From assembly GCA_021774735.1 (NCBI GenBank), contig JAJFIS010000046.1, forward strand, positions 83,795 through 147,794: a DNA stretch of 64,000 nt. The letters run 5' to 3'. The notes beneath the pieces were generated by a model. That model was not told the DNA's origin. It was given only the letters and a program-made list of their open reading frames with translations, and searched no databases. A program made the translations under genes and the position numbers. This document shows positions 55,545-64,000 of the stretch, piece by piece. This DNA comes from Alphaproteobacteria bacterium (GTDB lineage Bacteria > Pseudomonadota > Alphaproteobacteria > Sphingomonadales > Kordiimonadaceae). The number at the start of each line of letters is the position of its first letter. Within the stretch, counting starts at the first letter, position 1.

Positions 55545-56285
55545 ATGTCTAATTCACTTGATGGGAAAGTTGCCCTCATTACCGGCGCTGCACGGGGCAT
55601 CGGCCATGCAGCTGCTTTGGCGTTAGCGGCTGAAGGCGCGCATATAATTGCTGTTGCTAGGCCCAAAAGCCAAGGAGCACTGGAAGAGCTGGACGATGAA
55701 ATAACAAAAGCCGGTGGCAGCGGTGTTACATTGGTGCCTATGGACTTAACAGACGGCGCTGCCATCGACCGCTTGGGTGGTGCTATCTATGAACGCTGGG
55801 GAAAATTAGATATTCTGATTGCAAATGCAGGAATACTCGGCCCCATATCACCGCTTGGTCATGTTTCTCCCCAAGATTGGGATAAAGTTATTGCTGCAAA
55901 TCTCACTGCTAATTTTAGACTGATACGCTCCATGGACCCACTGCTGAAAATGGCAGATGCAGGCCGCGCTATTTTTGTTACGTCAAGCGTTGCTCGCAAG
56001 CATAAGCAATATTGGGGCCCCTATGCAGTGTCTAAGTCAGCACTTGAACAGTTAGCGCTAACCTATTCTGCTGAATGCGAAATTTCATCTATTAAAGTTA
56101 ACTTACTTGATCCGGGCCCCATGCGTACTGGCATGCGTGCGCTCGCTATGCCCGGTGAGGATCCGGAGACATTACCGCATCCAAATGATGCTGGACCTCT
56201 GTTTGTCGAACTATGCCAACCTGATTTGACGAAAGCGGGTGAAATATTCAGCTTTTATGAATGGGCAAATATAAAACGCGCTTAA
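55545..56285 (+). CDS. Short-chain dehydrogenase/reductase
   Basis: NAD(P)-dependent oxidoreductase of the classical SDR family, 246 residues. The nucleotide motif TGAARGIGHAAALAL lies at about 14-28, NAG in IANAGILG, catalytic Ser in VTSSVARKH, and YxxxK in YAVSK. The substrate is unknown. It begins two bases after purF; this purF-SDR pairing is common in alphaproteobacteria and suggests cotranscription, though no role in purine synthesis is established. Confidence 0.9.
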   Translation: MSNSLDGKVALITGAARGIGHAAALALAAEGAHIIAVARPKSQGALEELDDEITKAGGSGVTLVPMDLTDGAAIDRLGGAIYERWGKLDILIANAGILGPISPLGHVSPQDWDKVIAANLTANFRLIRSMDPLLKMADAGRAIFVTSSVARKHKQYWGPYAVSKSALEQLALTYSAECEISSIKVNLLDPGPMRTGMRALAMPGEDPETLPHPNDAGPLFVELCQPDLTKAGEIFSFYEWANIKRA

Positions 56286-56305
56286 CTTTGCCATTCATTC
56301 ACGGC

Positions 56306-58447
56306 TTAATAACCTAGCTTGTTTGTTAGTTTATCGAGCAATTTCATGGCCCCAGCGGCAATTTCAGTACCAGGCGGGAAAATTGCTTCTGCACCGGCTG
56401 CTTTTAGGGCCTCAAAATCCTGCTCTGGGATAACGCCGCCAGCAACGACCATAATGCCTGGGTGGCCCAGCGCTTTCAGCTCTTCTTTCAAAGCAGGTAC
56501 AAGCGTTAAATGCCCTGCCGCCAGTGATGATGCAGCCACCACATGCACATTATTTTCTATGGCAAGCTTGGCAACTTCCGCTGGCGTTTGAAATAGCGGT
56601 CCAATATCCACATCAAAACCAAGGTCCGCAAAGGCTGACGAGACAACCTTTTGCCCACGGTCATGGCCATCTTGGCCCATTTTTGCAATCATAATGCGGG
56701 GGCGGCGACCATCCGCCGCCTCAAAGGCTATTATTTTCTCAACTGCTGCGGTCATAGCATCAGAACCATTGCCCATTTCCGCATTATATATGCCGCTAAC
56801 GGATTTAATATCGGCAACATGACGACCATAGACAATTTCAAGCGCGCTCGATATTTCGCCGACGGTGGCACCGGCTCGGCCTGCGTCCACGGCAAGGGCA
56901 AGCAAGTTGCCCTCGCCTGATCTAGTGGCATCGGTTAAGGCTTCAAGGGTTTCAGCGACCACACCGGCATCCCGTTCAGCTTTTAAACGAGCTAATTTTT
57001 CCAGTTGGGCATTCAGCACCTTACTATTATCAACTTTCAACACGTCAATATTTTCAGGATCTTCCAATAAATATTTATTAACACCAACTACGGTTTGACG
57101 GCCACTGTCGATCCTCGCTTGGGTGCGGGTTGCGGCCTCTTCAATGCGCAGCTTGGGCAAGCCGGTCTCGATAGCCTTCGCCATACCACCCGCTGCTTCA
57201 ATCTCTTGAATATGGCCCCAGGCTTTTGCGGCCAAGTCAGCGGTTAAGCGTTCGACATAGTAACTACCACCCCAAGGGTCGATGATGCGGTTGGTGCCGG
57301 TCTCTTGCTGGATGAACAACTGCGTATTGCGGGCGATGCGGGCGGAAAAGTCCGTTGGCAGCGCTAAAGCTTCATCAAAGGCATTGGTGTGCAGGCTCTG
57401 CGTATGCCCGTGCGTTGCGGCCAAAGCTTCCACACAAGTGCGGGTGACATTATTATATACGTCCTGCGCCGTCAGCGACCAGCCTGAGGTCTGTGAGTGG
57501 GTTCTTAAGCTGAGTGACTTTTCATTTTTCGGATTGAACTCTTTCACGAGCTTGGCCCAAAGCGCTCTTGCAGCCCGCATTTTGGCAACTTCCATGAAGA
57601 AATTCATGCCCGTAGCCCAAAAGAAGCTCACTCGCGGGGCAAATACATCTATGTCCATGCCTGCCTTGATGCCTTGGCGAATATATTCGATGCCGTCCGC
57701 TAATGTGTAAGCAAGCTCAAGGTCAGCGGTCGCACCTGCTTCCTGCATATGGTAGCCGCTAATGGAAATGCTGTTAAAACGCGGCATATGGCTGCTGGTA
57801 TAGGCGAATATATCAGAGATGATGCGCATGCTTTGTTTTGGCGGATAAATATAGGTGTTGCGGACCATAAATTCTTTAAGCACATCATTTTGAATGGTAC
57901 CAGACAATTGCTCGGGGCTAACGCCTTGTTCTTCTGCTGCGACGATATAAAGCGCCATAATCGGCAGCACTGCACCGTTCATGGTCATGGATACCGACAT
58001 TTTATCAAGCGGGATGCCATCAAACAATTGCCGCATATCGATAATGCTATCGATCGCCACGCCCGCCATACCCACATCACCCACCACCCGTGGGTGGTCG
58101 CTGTCATAGCCACGATGGGTTGCCAAATCAAAGGCAACAGACAAGCCCTTTTGACCGGCGGCTAAGTTACGGCGGTAAAAGGCGTTGGATGCTTCAGCGG
58201 TGGAAAAGCCAGCATATTGGCGAATGGTCCAGGGCCGCGTCACATACATCGACGGGTATGGGCCCCGCAGATAGGGCGCTATGCCGGGCCGGGTATCTAA
58301 AAAATCTAGACCCTCGACATCAGCCGGCGCATATTTTGCCTTTACCGGAATTTGTTCTGGTGTAATCCAGTCTTCAGCCTTGGCAGCCGTGGCTTTGGGT
58401 GTAGAGTTTGCAAATGAAATTTTGGAAAAGTCTGGAATTTGGCTCAT
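56306..58447 (-). CDS. mutB: Methylmalonyl-CoA mutase large subunit
   Basis: Adenosylcobalamin enzyme converting (R)-methylmalonyl-CoA to succinyl-CoA. It has 713 residues. The N-terminal TIM-barrel domain has [25 protein letters not shown] and [19 protein letters not shown]; the C-terminal cobalamin domain has [14 protein letters not shown] (axial His near 605) with [11 protein letters not shown]. Its ATG overlaps the mutA stop (ATGA). It is convergent with the SDR gene, 20 bases apart. Confidence 0.96.
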   Translation of the reverse strand: MSQIPDFSKISFANSTPKATAAKAEDWITPEQIPVKAKYAPADVEGLDFLDTRPGIAPYLRGPYPSMYVTRPWTIRQYAGFSTAEASNAFYRRNLAAGQKGLSVAFDLATHRGYDSDHPRVVGDVGMAGVAIDSIIDMRQLFDGIPLDKMSVSMTMNGAVLPIMALYIVAAEEQGVSPEQLSGTIQNDVLKEFMVRNTYIYPPKQSMRIISDIFAYTSSHMPRFNSISISGYHMQEAGATADLELAYTLADGIEYIRQGIKAGMDIDVFAPRVSFFWATGMNFFMEVAKMRAARALWAKLVKEFNPKNEKSLSLRTHSQTSGWSLTAQDVYNNVTRTCVEALAATHGHTQSLHTNAFDEALALPTDFSARIARNTQLFIQQETGTNRIIDPWGGSYYVERLTADLAAKAWGHIQEIEAAGGMAKAIETGLPKLRIEEAATRTQARIDSGRQTVVGVNKYLLEDPENIDVLKVDNSKVLNAQLEKLARLKAERDAGVVAETLEALTDATRSGEGNLLALAVDAGRAGATVGEISSALEIVYGRHVADIKSVSGIYNAEMGNGSDAMTAAVEKIIAFEAADGRRPRIMIAKMGQDGHDRGQKVVSSAFADLGFDVDIGPLFQTPAEVAKLAIENNVHVVAASSLAAGHLTLVPALKEELKALGHPGIMVVAGGVIPEQDFEALKAAGAEAIFPPGTEIAAGAMKLLDKLTNKLGY

Positions 58448-60294
58448 TGTCCATCCTCCAACAGGTCATATACCCGCGTGATCACCTCAATGACATCGCT
58501 GCCCATTTGAATAATTTCATCAGCGCCGCTAATAACCAGCTCTTCAAGGTTTTTCGGCCTTCCCGCAATGAATAAACGCGAGGGTCCGGCGTCACCAATA
58601 GCGGTGACCACTTTTGCCCCATCGCGCTCGTATAGTTCATCACTACTGCATAAAATGGCAAGACGCGCCCCTGAAGCTAAATAGGCTTTTGCTAATTCTT
58701 CAGCGGATAAATTTGCCTCGCTCATGATCGCTTCAATACCACCGGCATGAAAAAAGTGGCGTGCGAAAGATGCCCGAGCGGTGAAATCAGCTGCACCGCC
58801 AATACAGGCGAGGAATATGCTTGGTCTACTGCCAGATGCTGCCTCAATCTTATCAGAACAGTCTCTTAAGACCTCAAAGTCCTCTGCTAAGCGGTGATAA
58901 CACTCCAGCGCTTCAATTTCCTCTCCAGCAGGCTTAATCACTTCCGCTTTGGTCCAGCTTTGGCCAGCAATTAAAGTTTCATGAATGTCAGGATATTCTG
59001 AAACGCCAGTAAGCGGCTCTTTTCGGGTGGCTAAACCTGCTCTGCGCACAGCCCACGCAGCGTCCATCTCTGCTTTAACAGAACCCGATAATAGGCTGGC
59101 ATTAAAGCCGCCCTCGCTAGCCTCATATTTTTGGAAAAGCGCCCATGTTCTGTCGCATAAATCGCTGGTGATGCTCTCAAAGGCAAAGGAACCGGCGGCG
59201 GGGTCGATAACCCGGCCTAAATTGCTTTCCTCAGATAGAATAATTTGGCTATTGCGGGCAATGCGGCGACCAAAGTCGCTCGGAATACCAATGCTGCTAT
59301 CGAAAGGCAGAACGGTGACAGCGCCTGCCCCGCCAACCACAGCAGCAAAACAGGCGGTAGTTCCCCGCAGTATATTCACCCAAGGGTCACGTCTTGAATA
59401 CATCTGTGCCCCGGTGACTGCATTCAGGGTCATATCCACGCTTTTGACGCCGCAGCTGTGCAAAACCAGCGCCCATAAACGTCGTGCGGCACGAAACTTG
59501 GCGACCGTCATGTATAAATCAGCGTCTGCGGCCAAAGTGAAGCTGATTTGCCCAGCAGCATCGCTTATACTCATGCCAGCCTTTTCCATCGCACGCAGAT
59601 ATACAAGCCCTGTAGCCAACATAAGCGCCAGCTCTTGCACAGGGTTAGCGCCTGCGGCGTGGTATGGATGTGTATTTACAGAAAATGTTTGGATATTTGC
59701 CTTATTACGCTGCGCTAGGAGGGCAATTTCAGTGGCTCGCTCAAGGGCAATAGGCAGCGAGCTTAATAAGCGACCTGTCTGTGCCAATGTACCAAGCGGA
59801 TCGACCCCTAAGATACAATGAACCATTTCAGGGTCGGTATCGCTATTGTCCAAATGCTTGAGCATGGCAGTGGAAGCATCATCAAATTCTTCCCCCGGCA
59901 CCATGTGGATCGCCGCCATGTGCAAATGAACGCCCTTCAGCGCCTGCCCTAGGGCCGATAGCGCCACCCCTGGATAACTACCCGCCTGAATGTGTAGTAA
60001 AACGGACGTAGCACCGCCTTCGAGGTCAGACAAAATATTGTGGTTAACGGTCGCGGCGTCGCTATGCCAAATGGCTTGGCGAATATCCCAGCCTGCTTGA
60101 GCTTTAGTTGGGCCCGCTGATATTTCTGCATTCTCAAAACTATATAAGGAATTCAGGTCAAGACCACCCGCAGTGGTATGGATCATGCTGCGCTCAAAGT
60201 CCTGCTGACCCAAAGACTTCTCAACTAAGCTCCGCCAATTAGCATCAGTTGCAGGGGCAAAATCACCAGCCAAAGATAGCGGGGGTTGAGACAT
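58444..60294 (-). CDS. mutA: Methylmalonyl-CoA mutase small subunit
   Basis: Non-catalytic partner of MutB, 616 residues. It has the same barrel-plus-cobalamin-like architecture, but the C-terminal domain reads [21 protein letters not shown], without the DxHxxG cobalamin motif, as expected for the small subunit. Together with MutB it forms the heterodimer. The start at 60294 follows a candidate promoter; mutB is translationally coupled behind it. Confidence 0.92.
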   Translation of the reverse strand: MSQPPLSLAGDFAPATDANWRSLVEKSLGQQDFERSMIHTTAGGLDLNSLYSFENAEISAGPTKAQAGWDIRQAIWHSDAATVNHNILSDLEGGATSVLLHIQAGSYPGVALSALGQALKGVHLHMAAIHMVPGEEFDDASTAMLKHLDNSDTDPEMVHCILGVDPLGTLAQTGRLLSSLPIALERATEIALLAQRNKANIQTFSVNTHPYHAAGANPVQELALMLATGLVYLRAMEKAGMSISDAAGQISFTLAADADLYMTVAKFRAARRLWALVLHSCGVKSVDMTLNAVTGAQMYSRRDPWVNILRGTTACFAAVVGGAGAVTVLPFDSSIGIPSDFGRRIARNSQIILSEESNLGRVIDPAAGSFAFESITSDLCDRTWALFQKYEASEGGFNASLLSGSVKAEMDAAWAVRRAGLATRKEPLTGVSEYPDIHETLIAGQSWTKAEVIKPAGEEIEALECYHRLAEDFEVLRDCSDKIEAASGSRPSIFLACIGGAADFTARASFARHFFHAGGIEAIMSEANLSAEELAKAYLASGARLAILCSSDELYERDGAKVVTAIGDAGPSRLFIAGRPKNLEELVISGADEIIQMGSDVIEVITRVYDLLEDGQ

Positions 60295-60376
60295 AAATAA
60301 CCTTCGGCTTTCAGCGTTAGTTTGAGCGTTATCTCAGGGCTTAACACAGAATTTAGCATTGTGCTTGAATGACAAG

Positions 60377-60405
60377 TAAATAAACTGCCGAAATTCTACA
60401 GTCAA
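60377..60405 (-). promoter_or_regulatory. Promoter of mutAB
   Basis: Minus strand: TTGACT at 60400-60405, 17-base spacer, TATTTA at 60377-60382. It gives a leader of about 75 bases before mutA. Confidence 0.45.
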
Positions 60406-60442
60406 CTCATTAGGTAATCAGCCGGTAGTAACTTTGCCGGCC

Positions 60443-61267
60443 CTAACTCATTACGGCATATAGCATTCGGCTGGTGGCGATGATTAAAAATAGACCAAAG
60501 GTTATGCTGAGCGCCCGCTGTGGGATGCGGTGGGCGACATTTGCCCCAACCGGGGCCATAAGCATAGCAATGGGGGCAACAATGACGAATGCAGGCGTGT
60601 AAATAAAACCGAGGGAATATTCAGGTAACCCCTCAATATTAAGCCCGCCGATGAGGTAACTTATGCCGCCAGCAATGCTGATAACCAGACCCGCGAGCGA
60701 CGCCGTGCCAACCGCCCGGTGAATGGGGACACTATAGAGCGTTAGATATGGCACAGAAAAGCTACCGCCGCCAATGCCCATAATGGTTGAGAAAAATCCA
60801 ATAACCGCTGGAGATACATAGGTTTTTAGGCCATCTGGCAGCTGCTTTCCTAGTGTTTTATTCTCTAGCGGTAGCAGCATTTTGATGCCCATGATTACAG
60901 CAAGTGCAACAAAGAAATAGACGAGCTCTTCGGTTTTTAATTGCTTAGCAAACATCGTGCCTAGCACTGAACCTAGAACCAGCGGCACCCACCATTTTTT
61001 TACCACCATCCAAACAACGCCGCCCTTGCGGTGGTGCGCCCTAACACTAGAAATATTGGTGGTGATTATGATGGCCAAGCTGGTTGCCACCGCCATATGC
61101 ATGCGCCACGCCCCACCAATATCCATGGCTTCAAACATTAGAAACAGCACCGGAATGGTGACAATGCCGCCGCCAACCCCAAGAAGACCGGCAATGAAGC
61201 CAGCTAGCGCCCCGGCTGCTACAAGCAAAAACAGCATGGGTAAAAGGTCGATGATATTTTCTGGCAC
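60443..61267 (-). CDS. TauE/SafE family permease
   Basis: Inner-membrane protein of 274 residues with about eight helices in two repeats, each marked by a glycine-rich loop: GFIAGLLGVGGGIVTIPVL (about 23-41) and GFFSTIMGIGGGSFSVPYLTLY in the second half. The family exports or takes up organosulfur and sulfur anions such as sulfoacetate or sulfite; the substrate here is unknown. The start is GTG at 61267 with AGGGG seven bases upstream. A perfect TTGACA lies at 61318-61323 on the minus strand but its -10 is weak. Confidence 0.88.
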   Translation of the reverse strand: MPENIIDLLPMLFLLVAAGALAGFIAGLLGVGGGIVTIPVLFLMFEAMDIGGAWRMHMAVATSLAIIITTNISSVRAHHRKGGVVWMVVKKWWVPLVLGSVLGTMFAKQLKTEELVYFFVALAVIMGIKMLLPLENKTLGKQLPDGLKTYVSPAVIGFFSTIMGIGGGSFSVPYLTLYSVPIHRAVGTASLAGLVISIAGGISYLIGGLNIEGLPEYSLGFIYTPAFVIVAPIAMLMAPVGANVAHRIPQRALSITFGLFLIIATSRMLYAVMS

Positions 61268-61434
61268 AAATTAACCCCTAATGGTCACGCGTTAACTTGA
61301 GAGTAGCAGAACGCGGTTGTCAAGCTAGCATGAATTCACAGCGTAAATTTCAGCGCAAGAAACGGATATAACATGTCCCATGGAAGAGCTATTCTTATCG
61401 ACATAAAACAACCCTTTAAAGCGAGCATATTAAA

Positions 61435-61902
61435 ATGGGCTATATGATAAAAGCATTAGATGATATGGCCTTCACGCAATTTTACGGGCTTTCGGATGAC
61501 GCCTTGGCTGAATTTGGGATCTTGAGCTATATCTCTGATAACATTACAGGTTATCCATGCCGGGTCTCGCTTACTAACGCCGCACCGGGGGAGCGCTTGT
61601 TGCTTTTAAACTATGAGCATTTACCTGTTGATAGCCCTTACCGCGCCTCCCACGCTATATTTGTTAAAGACGGCGCGAAAACTTCGCGGGTGCCCGCCAA
61701 TCAAGTCCCTGACATGTTATCCAACTATCTTTTATCCGTTCGTTCTTATGACCATAATGATATGATGGTTGATGCTGATGTTGTTGAAGGTGTTGTAGTA
61801 GAAGAAATGATAATGAAGATGCTTAGTGATGATGCTGTTAAATATATCCATCTTCATACCGCACGGCGTGGCTGCTTTATGGCCGAAGTACTTAGAGCAT
61901 AA
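61435..61902 (+). CDS. DUF1203 family protein
   Basis: A 155-residue soluble protein with the DUF1203 pattern: GYPCRVSLTNAAPGERLLLLNYEHLPVDSPYRASHAIFV at about 39-77 and a C-terminal HLHTARRGCFMAEV. Function is unknown; the conserved Cys, His and Arg suggest a binding or catalytic site, but I cannot name it. The alkB homologue starts 45 bases later on the same strand, so they probably share a transcript. The start could be M1 (61435) or M4 (61444). Confidence 0.82.
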   Translation: MGYMIKALDDMAFTQFYGLSDDALAEFGILSYISDNITGYPCRVSLTNAAPGERLLLLNYEHLPVDSPYRASHAIFVKDGAKTSRVPANQVPDMLSNYLLSVRSYDHNDMMVDADVVEGVVVEEMIMKMLSDDAVKYIHLHTARRGCFMAEVLRA

Positions 61903-61947
61903 CATGAGAAGACTAATATTAGCATTTGATATATAGAGTTAAAACTA

Positions 61948-62535
61948 ATGCAAAATCTTGATAACATTTTACCCTATGATGGTATTGCTCATTTCCATGG
62001 CCGTGTATTCAACCAAGGTGATGCGGATCAATTTTTTCATGAATTGCTCAGCACTATCCACTGGGAGCATGACACCGCGATCATGTTTGGTCGTAAAATC
62101 ATCACCAAGCGCAAAATCGCTTGGTACGGCGACCGCGACTATAGCTATACATATTCCAAAACCACCCGCCATGCGTTGCCTTGGACCGAAACCCTAATTG
62201 AGCTGAAGGCTAGAGCTGAAGATTTATCTGGCGAGCGATATAACAGCTGTCTGCTCAATTTATATCATTCGGGCGAGGAAGGCATGGCATGGCACCGAGA
62301 TGAAGAATATGAGCTGAAGAAAGATGGTGCCATTGCATCAATGAGTTTTGGCGCTGAGCGCAAGTTCTCCTTCAAGCACCGGCGCGATGATGAGCGCTTA
62401 TCGATCATCTTGCCTCACGGCAGCTTGCTTATCATGAAGGGTGAAACCCAGTCACACTGGCTGCACTGCCTGCCAAAAACTAAAAAGGTAAAGAACCCGC
62501 GGATCAACTTAACTTTTAGAACGATGAAAGAATGA
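61948..62535 (+). CDS. alkB: Alpha-ketoglutarate-dependent dioxygenase AlkB
   Basis: Fe(II)/2-oxoglutarate dioxygenase predicted to repair alkylated bases by oxidative demethylation. It has 195 residues. Iron ligands His116 and Asp118 (WHRDEE) and His173 (WLHCLP) are visible, as is the 2-oxoglutarate motif RINLTFR (Arg185, Arg191). The sequence resembles ALKBH2/3 more than E. coli AlkB (GDRDYSYTYSKTTRHALPW). It is convergent with the Ada-type gene, 20 bases apart. Confidence 0.93.
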   Translation: MQNLDNILPYDGIAHFHGRVFNQGDADQFFHELLSTIHWEHDTAIMFGRKIITKRKIAWYGDRDYSYTYSKTTRHALPWTETLIELKARAEDLSGERYNSCLLNLYHSGEEGMAWHRDEEYELKKDGAIASMSFGAERKFSFKHRRDDERLSIILPHGSLLIMKGETQSHWLHCLPKTKKVKNPRINLTFRTMKE

Positions 62536-62555
62536 TGATCGTAATCTGATTAGTC

Positions 62556-63422
62556 TTAGGCAGCGCCCGCTTCTAATAGTTTCTCTTTCCGCCCCACACC
62601 CCATTTATAGCCGCCGATGCCGCCGTCACCGCGCAGAACACGGTGGCATGGCACCAAGACGGCAACCTTGTTAGCACCGCATGCGCTAGCCGCAGCGCGG
62701 TGGGCTTTCGGGCTACCTATGCCCTCTGCCACTTGCTTGTAGCTAACGGTGGCATCATCTTTGATGCTCAATAAAAACTTCCAAACCTTCATCTGGAGAA
62801 TTGTACCATAAAGATGCAGGGGCACCTGTGGGCGCGGGCCTACACCAGCCATATGGCGCTCTAAGGCTATCATCCACTCATCTAGGGCATGGTCCATGTC
62901 TTTGGGGGTCTGTAGCAGGTTTGCTTGTGGAAACTCATCGTGCAAAGCCTTTAATAGGCCCGCGTAACTATCGCCGAAATGCACAAAGCACACCCCGCGC
63001 TCGCTCGCGCCCATAATCAAATGGCCAAATTCAGTTTCGCGCATGGCAAAGGTTATATCAACGCCCTCCCCGCCTTTTTTGTAAGAACCCGGGGTAATGC
63101 CCATCTTCTGGTTTATTTGCGCATAAACCCGGCTGGTGGAGCCAAAGCCCGCTTCATAAATAGCGCCAGATATATCATCACCTTCTTTCAATGCCTGCTT
63201 AAATTTTTGAATCCGCAGGGCATTTTGAAAATATTTTGGCGAGATACCAAAAATTTCAGTGAATTTTTTCTGCAGGTAAAAAGGACTGAGGTCGAATTGG
63301 TCGGCGATCATATCGAGCTTCAAAGGCTCACTGGCATTTTCTTCAATATAGCCAGCAACTTGATTTATCGTATCAGCAGTTGAGGTCTCTTGAGGCATTT
63401 TCCGCTCATCCCGTAAGGTCAT
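62556..63422 (-). CDS. AraC-type HTH plus O6-methylguanine methyltransferase (Ada-like)
   Basis: A 288-residue fusion. Residues about 15-115 form an AraC-type helix-turn-helix domain (LDMIADQFDLSPFYLQKKFTEIFGISPKYF); the rest is an Ada/Ogt methyltransferase with the acceptor Cys in VLVPCHRVLRGDG and IGSPKAHRAAASACGAN. The N-terminal zinc/phosphotriester domain of full-length Ada (about 80 residues with the sensor Cys) is absent. It may repair O6-methylguanine and bind DNA, but how it would sense damage is unclear. M9 (63398), behind a GAGCGG, is an alternative start. Confidence 0.92.
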   Translation of the reverse strand: MTLRDERKMPQETSTADTINQVAGYIEENASEPLKLDMIADQFDLSPFYLQKKFTEIFGISPKYFQNALRIQKFKQALKEGDDISGAIYEAGFGSTSRVYAQINQKMGITPGSYKKGGEGVDITFAMRETEFGHLIMGASERGVCFVHFGDSYAGLLKALHDEFPQANLLQTPKDMDHALDEWMIALERHMAGVGPRPQVPLHLYGTILQMKVWKFLLSIKDDATVSYKQVAEGIGSPKAHRAAASACGANKVAVLVPCHRVLRGDGGIGGYKWGVGRKEKLLEAGAA

Positions 63423-63674
63423 AGGATATCAGCCATCACGGCCAATGTGTAAGGCCACAATAAACCCGCTAGCCAATCCACGCTATCCGTTTCTTGGCAT
63501 TTACCAGCTCCTGAACAGAAAAAGCCGCCAAACTTTGACACTTAACGGCTCATGCGAGAGGTTGGCTGCCCGATGAATTTAGACGTCTATGTCATATCAC
63601 TTGAAAATCGCGCACTATTTGCTTTAGTATCAATTACAAGTTGTCCAACGGAATTCATAAGAGAGTCTTATAAG

Positions 63675-63818
63675 ATGCGCTTTTTAACAATGTTGTTTGG
63701 TGTTTCGTTTTTCTTAGCCGGTTTTGTGACAATATTTTTCAATCCAATATTAGGTATTGTATTTTTAATTGTTGGTTTTTTGATTGCCGGTAGCAAGGAT
63801 GCGAGAAAAACAACTTGA
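63675..63818 (+). CDS. Small membrane protein, unknown
   Basis: A 47-residue frame starting MRFLTMLFGVSFFLAGF with two hydrophobic segments (about 4-20 and 23-38) and a short charged end. An AAGAGAG lies about nine bases before the ATG. The frame stays open upstream to 63552, but that part has no recognisable features. The reading frame may be interrupted: an overlapping +1 frame (ATG at 63799) encodes a charged 20-residue segment MREKQLDDIKKELQKQNRDK ending exactly at the insertion-sequence edge. Confidence 0.4.
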   Translation: MRFLTMLFGVSFFLAGFVTIFFNPILGIVFLIVGFLIAGSKDARKTT

Positions 63819-63861
63819 TGACATTAAAAAAGAACTGCAAAAGCAAAACAGGGATAAATAA

Positions 63862-64000
63862 GGGGCTGACCCAGATAACTAATCCAGTTTCTCTTTAACC
63901 CACTGTTTTAATTCTTTTAATTGAAGTGCTGGATCACTGTTATTGAAACGCCACTCACATTCCTTCAAAAATAGTCCAAAATGCTCCTTGGGTACACCAT
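63862..64000. mobile_element. Insertion sequence, IS1595-like (partial, cut by window end)
   Basis: From 63862 the sequence GGGGCTGACCCAGATAA looks like an element end, and immediately inside it, on the minus strand, lies the C-terminus of a transposase. The family call rests on that protein segment. The far end and target duplication are outside the window, so the boundary is an inference. Confidence 0.6.
63879..64000 (-). CDS. IS1595-type transposase, C-terminal fragment
   Basis: The minus strand gives 40 codons in one frame ending at TAG (63879-63881), continuing beyond the window: KEHFGLFLKECEWRFN followed by NSDPALQLKELKQWVKEK. The His-x6-Lys-Glu-x-Glu-x-Arg-Phe-Asn pattern is the usual C-terminal end of ISXO2/IS1595-type DDE transposases. 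The catalytic residues lie outside the window. Confidence 0.65.
   Translation of the reverse strand, partial: GVPKEHFGLFLKECEWRFNNSDPALQLKELKQWVKEKLD

Noticed and set aside
61295..61323. Perfect TTGACA upstream of the TauE/SafE gene
   Set aside because: The hexamer at 17-base spacing is TCAAGT, too poor to list as a promoter on its own.

Overview
The window is a stretch of an alphaproteobacterial chromosome, almost entirely housekeeping genes, with moderate-to-low G+C by eye. The evidence for the class is gene content and order: a complete nuoA-N cluster running into birA, coaX, a ribonuclease J gene, methylmalonyl-CoA epimerase, a DUF1467 gene, a short (editing-domain-free) proS and lolCD; tig-clpP-clpX-lon-hupB; glnB-glnA; and mlaE-mlaF-radA-cvpA-purF-SDR. 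I cannot place it at order level from sequence alone. Complex I, methylmalonyl-CoA mutase plus epimerase, and an enoyl-CoA hydratase-like enzyme suggest an aerobic heterotroph that respires organic and fatty acids.

Layout. Positions 1-39400 are nearly all on the minus strand: rpsB-tsf with terminator; a NUDIX gene behind dnaE; a DUF1761 membrane protein; proS-lolC-lolD; then one long run nuoA through nuoN to DUF1467 (29248 down to 10996) ending at a terminator. Above it lie tRNA-Asp, a cold-shock gene, tRNA-Val, hupB, lon, clpX, clpP, tig, tRNA-Leu, nnr and tRNA-His, most with clear terminators and, for the tRNAs, a uniform promoter pattern. From 39600 the direction switches: glnB-glnA behind a sigma54-like promoter, a candidate small RNA on the minus strand behind glnA, an unknown protein with a FliM-like tail, parE, a DEAD-box helicase, a diguanylate cyclase and an enoyl-CoA hydratase. 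An exported seven-repeat FG-GAP protein sits on the minus strand, divergent from the mlaEF-radA-cvpA-purF-SDR run. The methylmalonyl-CoA mutase pair follows on the minus strand, then a TauE/SafE permease, a DUF1203-alkB pair convergent with an Ada-type alkyltransferase, a tiny membrane protein and, at the right edge, the end of an insertion sequence that looks like the IS1595 family.

How the genes work together. The left half covers translation, protein quality control and respiration. LolCD and MlaEF cover outer-membrane lipoprotein and lipid traffic, and GlnB-GlnA nitrogen assimilation. MutAB with the epimerase (about 45 kb away) form the propionyl-CoA branch, though the chaperone and carboxylase are not here. 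AlkB and the Ada-like protein form an alkylation-repair cluster.

No prophage, CRISPR array or defence island is visible, and I found no clearly new multi-gene system. The best candidates for something undescribed are small: a three-hairpin RNA at about 41725-41845, the repeat-rich control region of glnB, a perfect inverted repeat inside the mla promoter, an unknown protein ending in a CheY-binding-like peptide, and the near-identical Lys/Ala/Pro tails on two unrelated ribosome-associated proteins.
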